From the NCBI GenBank assembly GCA_030603505.1, contig JAUVXQ010000048.1, positions 1 to 8,137 on the forward strand: a DNA stretch of 8,137 nucleotides, read 5' to 3'. The notes under the pieces were generated by a model. It had not been told where the DNA came from, did no database searches, and was given only the letters and a program-made list of their open reading frames with translations. Positions 7,463 through 8,137 of this stretch are shown piece after piece (the stretch's first letter is position 1; every line of letters starts with the position of its first letter). A program made the translations under genes and the position numbers. The stretch comes from Candidatus Heimdallarchaeota archaeon. GTDB lineage: Archaea > Asgardarchaeota > Heimdallarchaeia > Heimdallarchaeales > Heimdallarchaeaceae.

Positions 7463-8074
7463 TCATTTGAGTTCCAATATTTCCCTAACACATGTCTCGA
7501 ATTCTTTAGTATTATTATCTATTGTACTATAAGGCCATCTTTCATTTTCTGTGCTTATAACATAATCAGCATTAGCTATGACGTTTCCTACTCCATATCC
7601 AAGCTCTTTTCTGTTACGAGCTAGAAAATTGTCAAAATCTTGGAGAATTTTATCTTCTTCTGCTTTAGCACCACTTGTTTCTGCAATGCGATCAAGATTA
7701 CTTAACCTTCTATATCGCGTTTTGATTGAAGCATGAAAAGCTATAACAAAAACATTATCATCTCCAAAGTGTTTTTTTAAGACTTCAACTTCCGATTCAG
7801 CTCTTATACCAGACAAATTTACTCCAGGTATATCTTTAGGTAGTTTTTTGACTTTTTTTATTAAACGCTCTGTAAAATAACTGTCTGAAATCTTTTTACA
7901 TTCATCAGTTACTAGCTTGATGTTCTCTGGAGTGAATTGTAAGCCTCTTTGAGTAACTTCATCAAGAACTTCTGCTCCTGTTTCATACAAGGGCATATTG
8001 TATTTAGGACCAATAACTTTAGCATATGTGGTCTTACCAGAAAGCGCTAAACCTACAAGAATTATAACTTTCAT
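7463..8074 (-). CDS. UPF0200-family P-loop nucleotide kinase-like protein
   Basis: This 203-residue protein opens with a beta strand and Walker A loop, GLALSGKT at residues 8-15, as in nucleotide and dephospho-CoA kinases. Several stretches match what I remember of the archaeal UPF0200 family: RGLQFTPEN (43-51), GIRAESEVEVLKKHF (89-103), HASIKTRYRRL (114-124) and a C-terminal RKELGYGVGNVIANADYVI (155-173). The family resembles adenylate or dephospho-CoA kinases and presumably binds ATP, but its substrate is not established to my knowledge. Family members usually have Asp before GIR (Walker B-like); here it is Ser88, and the usual RDxRELG reads RNRKELG, so catalysis may be altered or lost. It is soluble and near the family's usual length of about 180-200. 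The ATG at 8074 is supported by a TATA-like box that predicts a leaderless mRNA. It is the first gene of a likely two-gene unit with the coiled-coil gene. Confidence 0.85.
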   Translation of the reverse strand: MKVIILVGLALSGKTTYAKVIGPKYNMPLYETGAEVLDEVTQRGLQFTPENIKLVTDECKKISDSYFTERLIKKVKKLPKDIPGVNLSGIRAESEVEVLKKHFGDDNVFVIAFHASIKTRYRRLSNLDRIAETSGAKAEEDKILQDFDNFLARNRKELGYGVGNVIANADYVISTENERWPYSTIDNNTKEFETCVREILELK

Positions 8075-8091
8075 AACTGCAAATAAATTAG

Positions 8092-8110
8092 TATATATTT
8101 AATTTTTTTG
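8092..8110 (-). promoter_or_regulatory. Archaeal promoter (BRE + TATA-like box) of the kinase-like/coiled-coil unit
   Basis: On the minus strand a run of seven A (8109-8103), which could serve as BRE, leads into TTAAATATATAC (about 8102-8091). The box centre is about 24 bases before the ATG at 8074, placing the transcription start essentially at the start codon. No Shine-Dalgarno sequence is present between box and ATG, as expected for a leaderless mRNA. The remaining bases 8111-8137 are noticeably more G+C-rich and hold nothing I can name. Confidence 0.55.
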
Positions 8111-8137
8111 TATTTAGTGGCCAGAGAGCTCCAGTGC

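Noticed and set aside
7282..7491. Minus-strand 69-codon reading frame over the gap between the two minus-strand genes
   Set aside because: It overlaps both real genes in another frame and uses the AGGTG site region as coding sequence; the coiled-coil gene explains the locus.
8117..8137. G+C-rich end with GAGCTC palindrome as a possible operator or element edge
   Set aside because: Only about 20 bases are visible before the window ends, and a six-base palindrome is expected by chance.

Overview
This 8.1 kb window is very AT-rich and reads as archaeal, with five long genes in two tail-to-tail transcription units. Three things point to Archaea. Both first genes have a TATA-like box with a purine-rich BRE-like stretch about 24-27 bases before the ATG, which predicts leaderless mRNAs. 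Two downstream genes have AGGTG-type ribosome binding sites, matching the archaeal 16S tail. One gene belongs to UPF0200, an archaeal P-loop family as I know it. The base composition, the Asn-rich glycosylation-type ectodomains and the large MMPL and PIN-helical-repeat proteins would fit an Asgard (Heimdall-like) or similar mesophilic archaeon. That lineage guess is inference only.

Layout. Bases 1-154 hold no supported gene and end in a promoter. A tightly packed plus-strand operon follows. Gene 1 (155-3061) is an RND/MMPL-superfamily 12-helix transporter with a greatly enlarged first extracellular loop. Gene 2 (3062-4699) is an unrecognised secreted, C-terminally membrane-anchored protein that begins on the base after gene 1 stops. 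Gene 3 (about 4696-6486) joins a PIN ribonuclease domain to a long helical-repeat region and a small beta-rich C-terminal domain, and probably overlaps gene 2 by 4 bases (GTGA). The minus-strand unit starts near 8074 with a UPF0200 nucleotide-kinase-like protein (8074-7463). It is followed after 51 bases by a coiled-coil/winged-helix protein (7411-6479). The two units overlap by 8 bases at their 3' ends, and a 7-bp inverted repeat sits over the junction.

How they may work together. Genes 1 and 2 look like a membrane transporter and an extracellular partner: both have large outward-facing regions dense in N-X-S/T sequons. The tight junctions tie a cytoplasmic PIN nuclease to this envelope pair, which is unexpected. 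The transporter lacks the usual proton-relay aspartate in its first half (Asn479) but keeps one in the second (Asp870). The minus-strand pair may be a small regulatory or nucleotide-handling module of unknown role. I see no tRNA, rRNA, CRISPR array, insertion sequence or att site.
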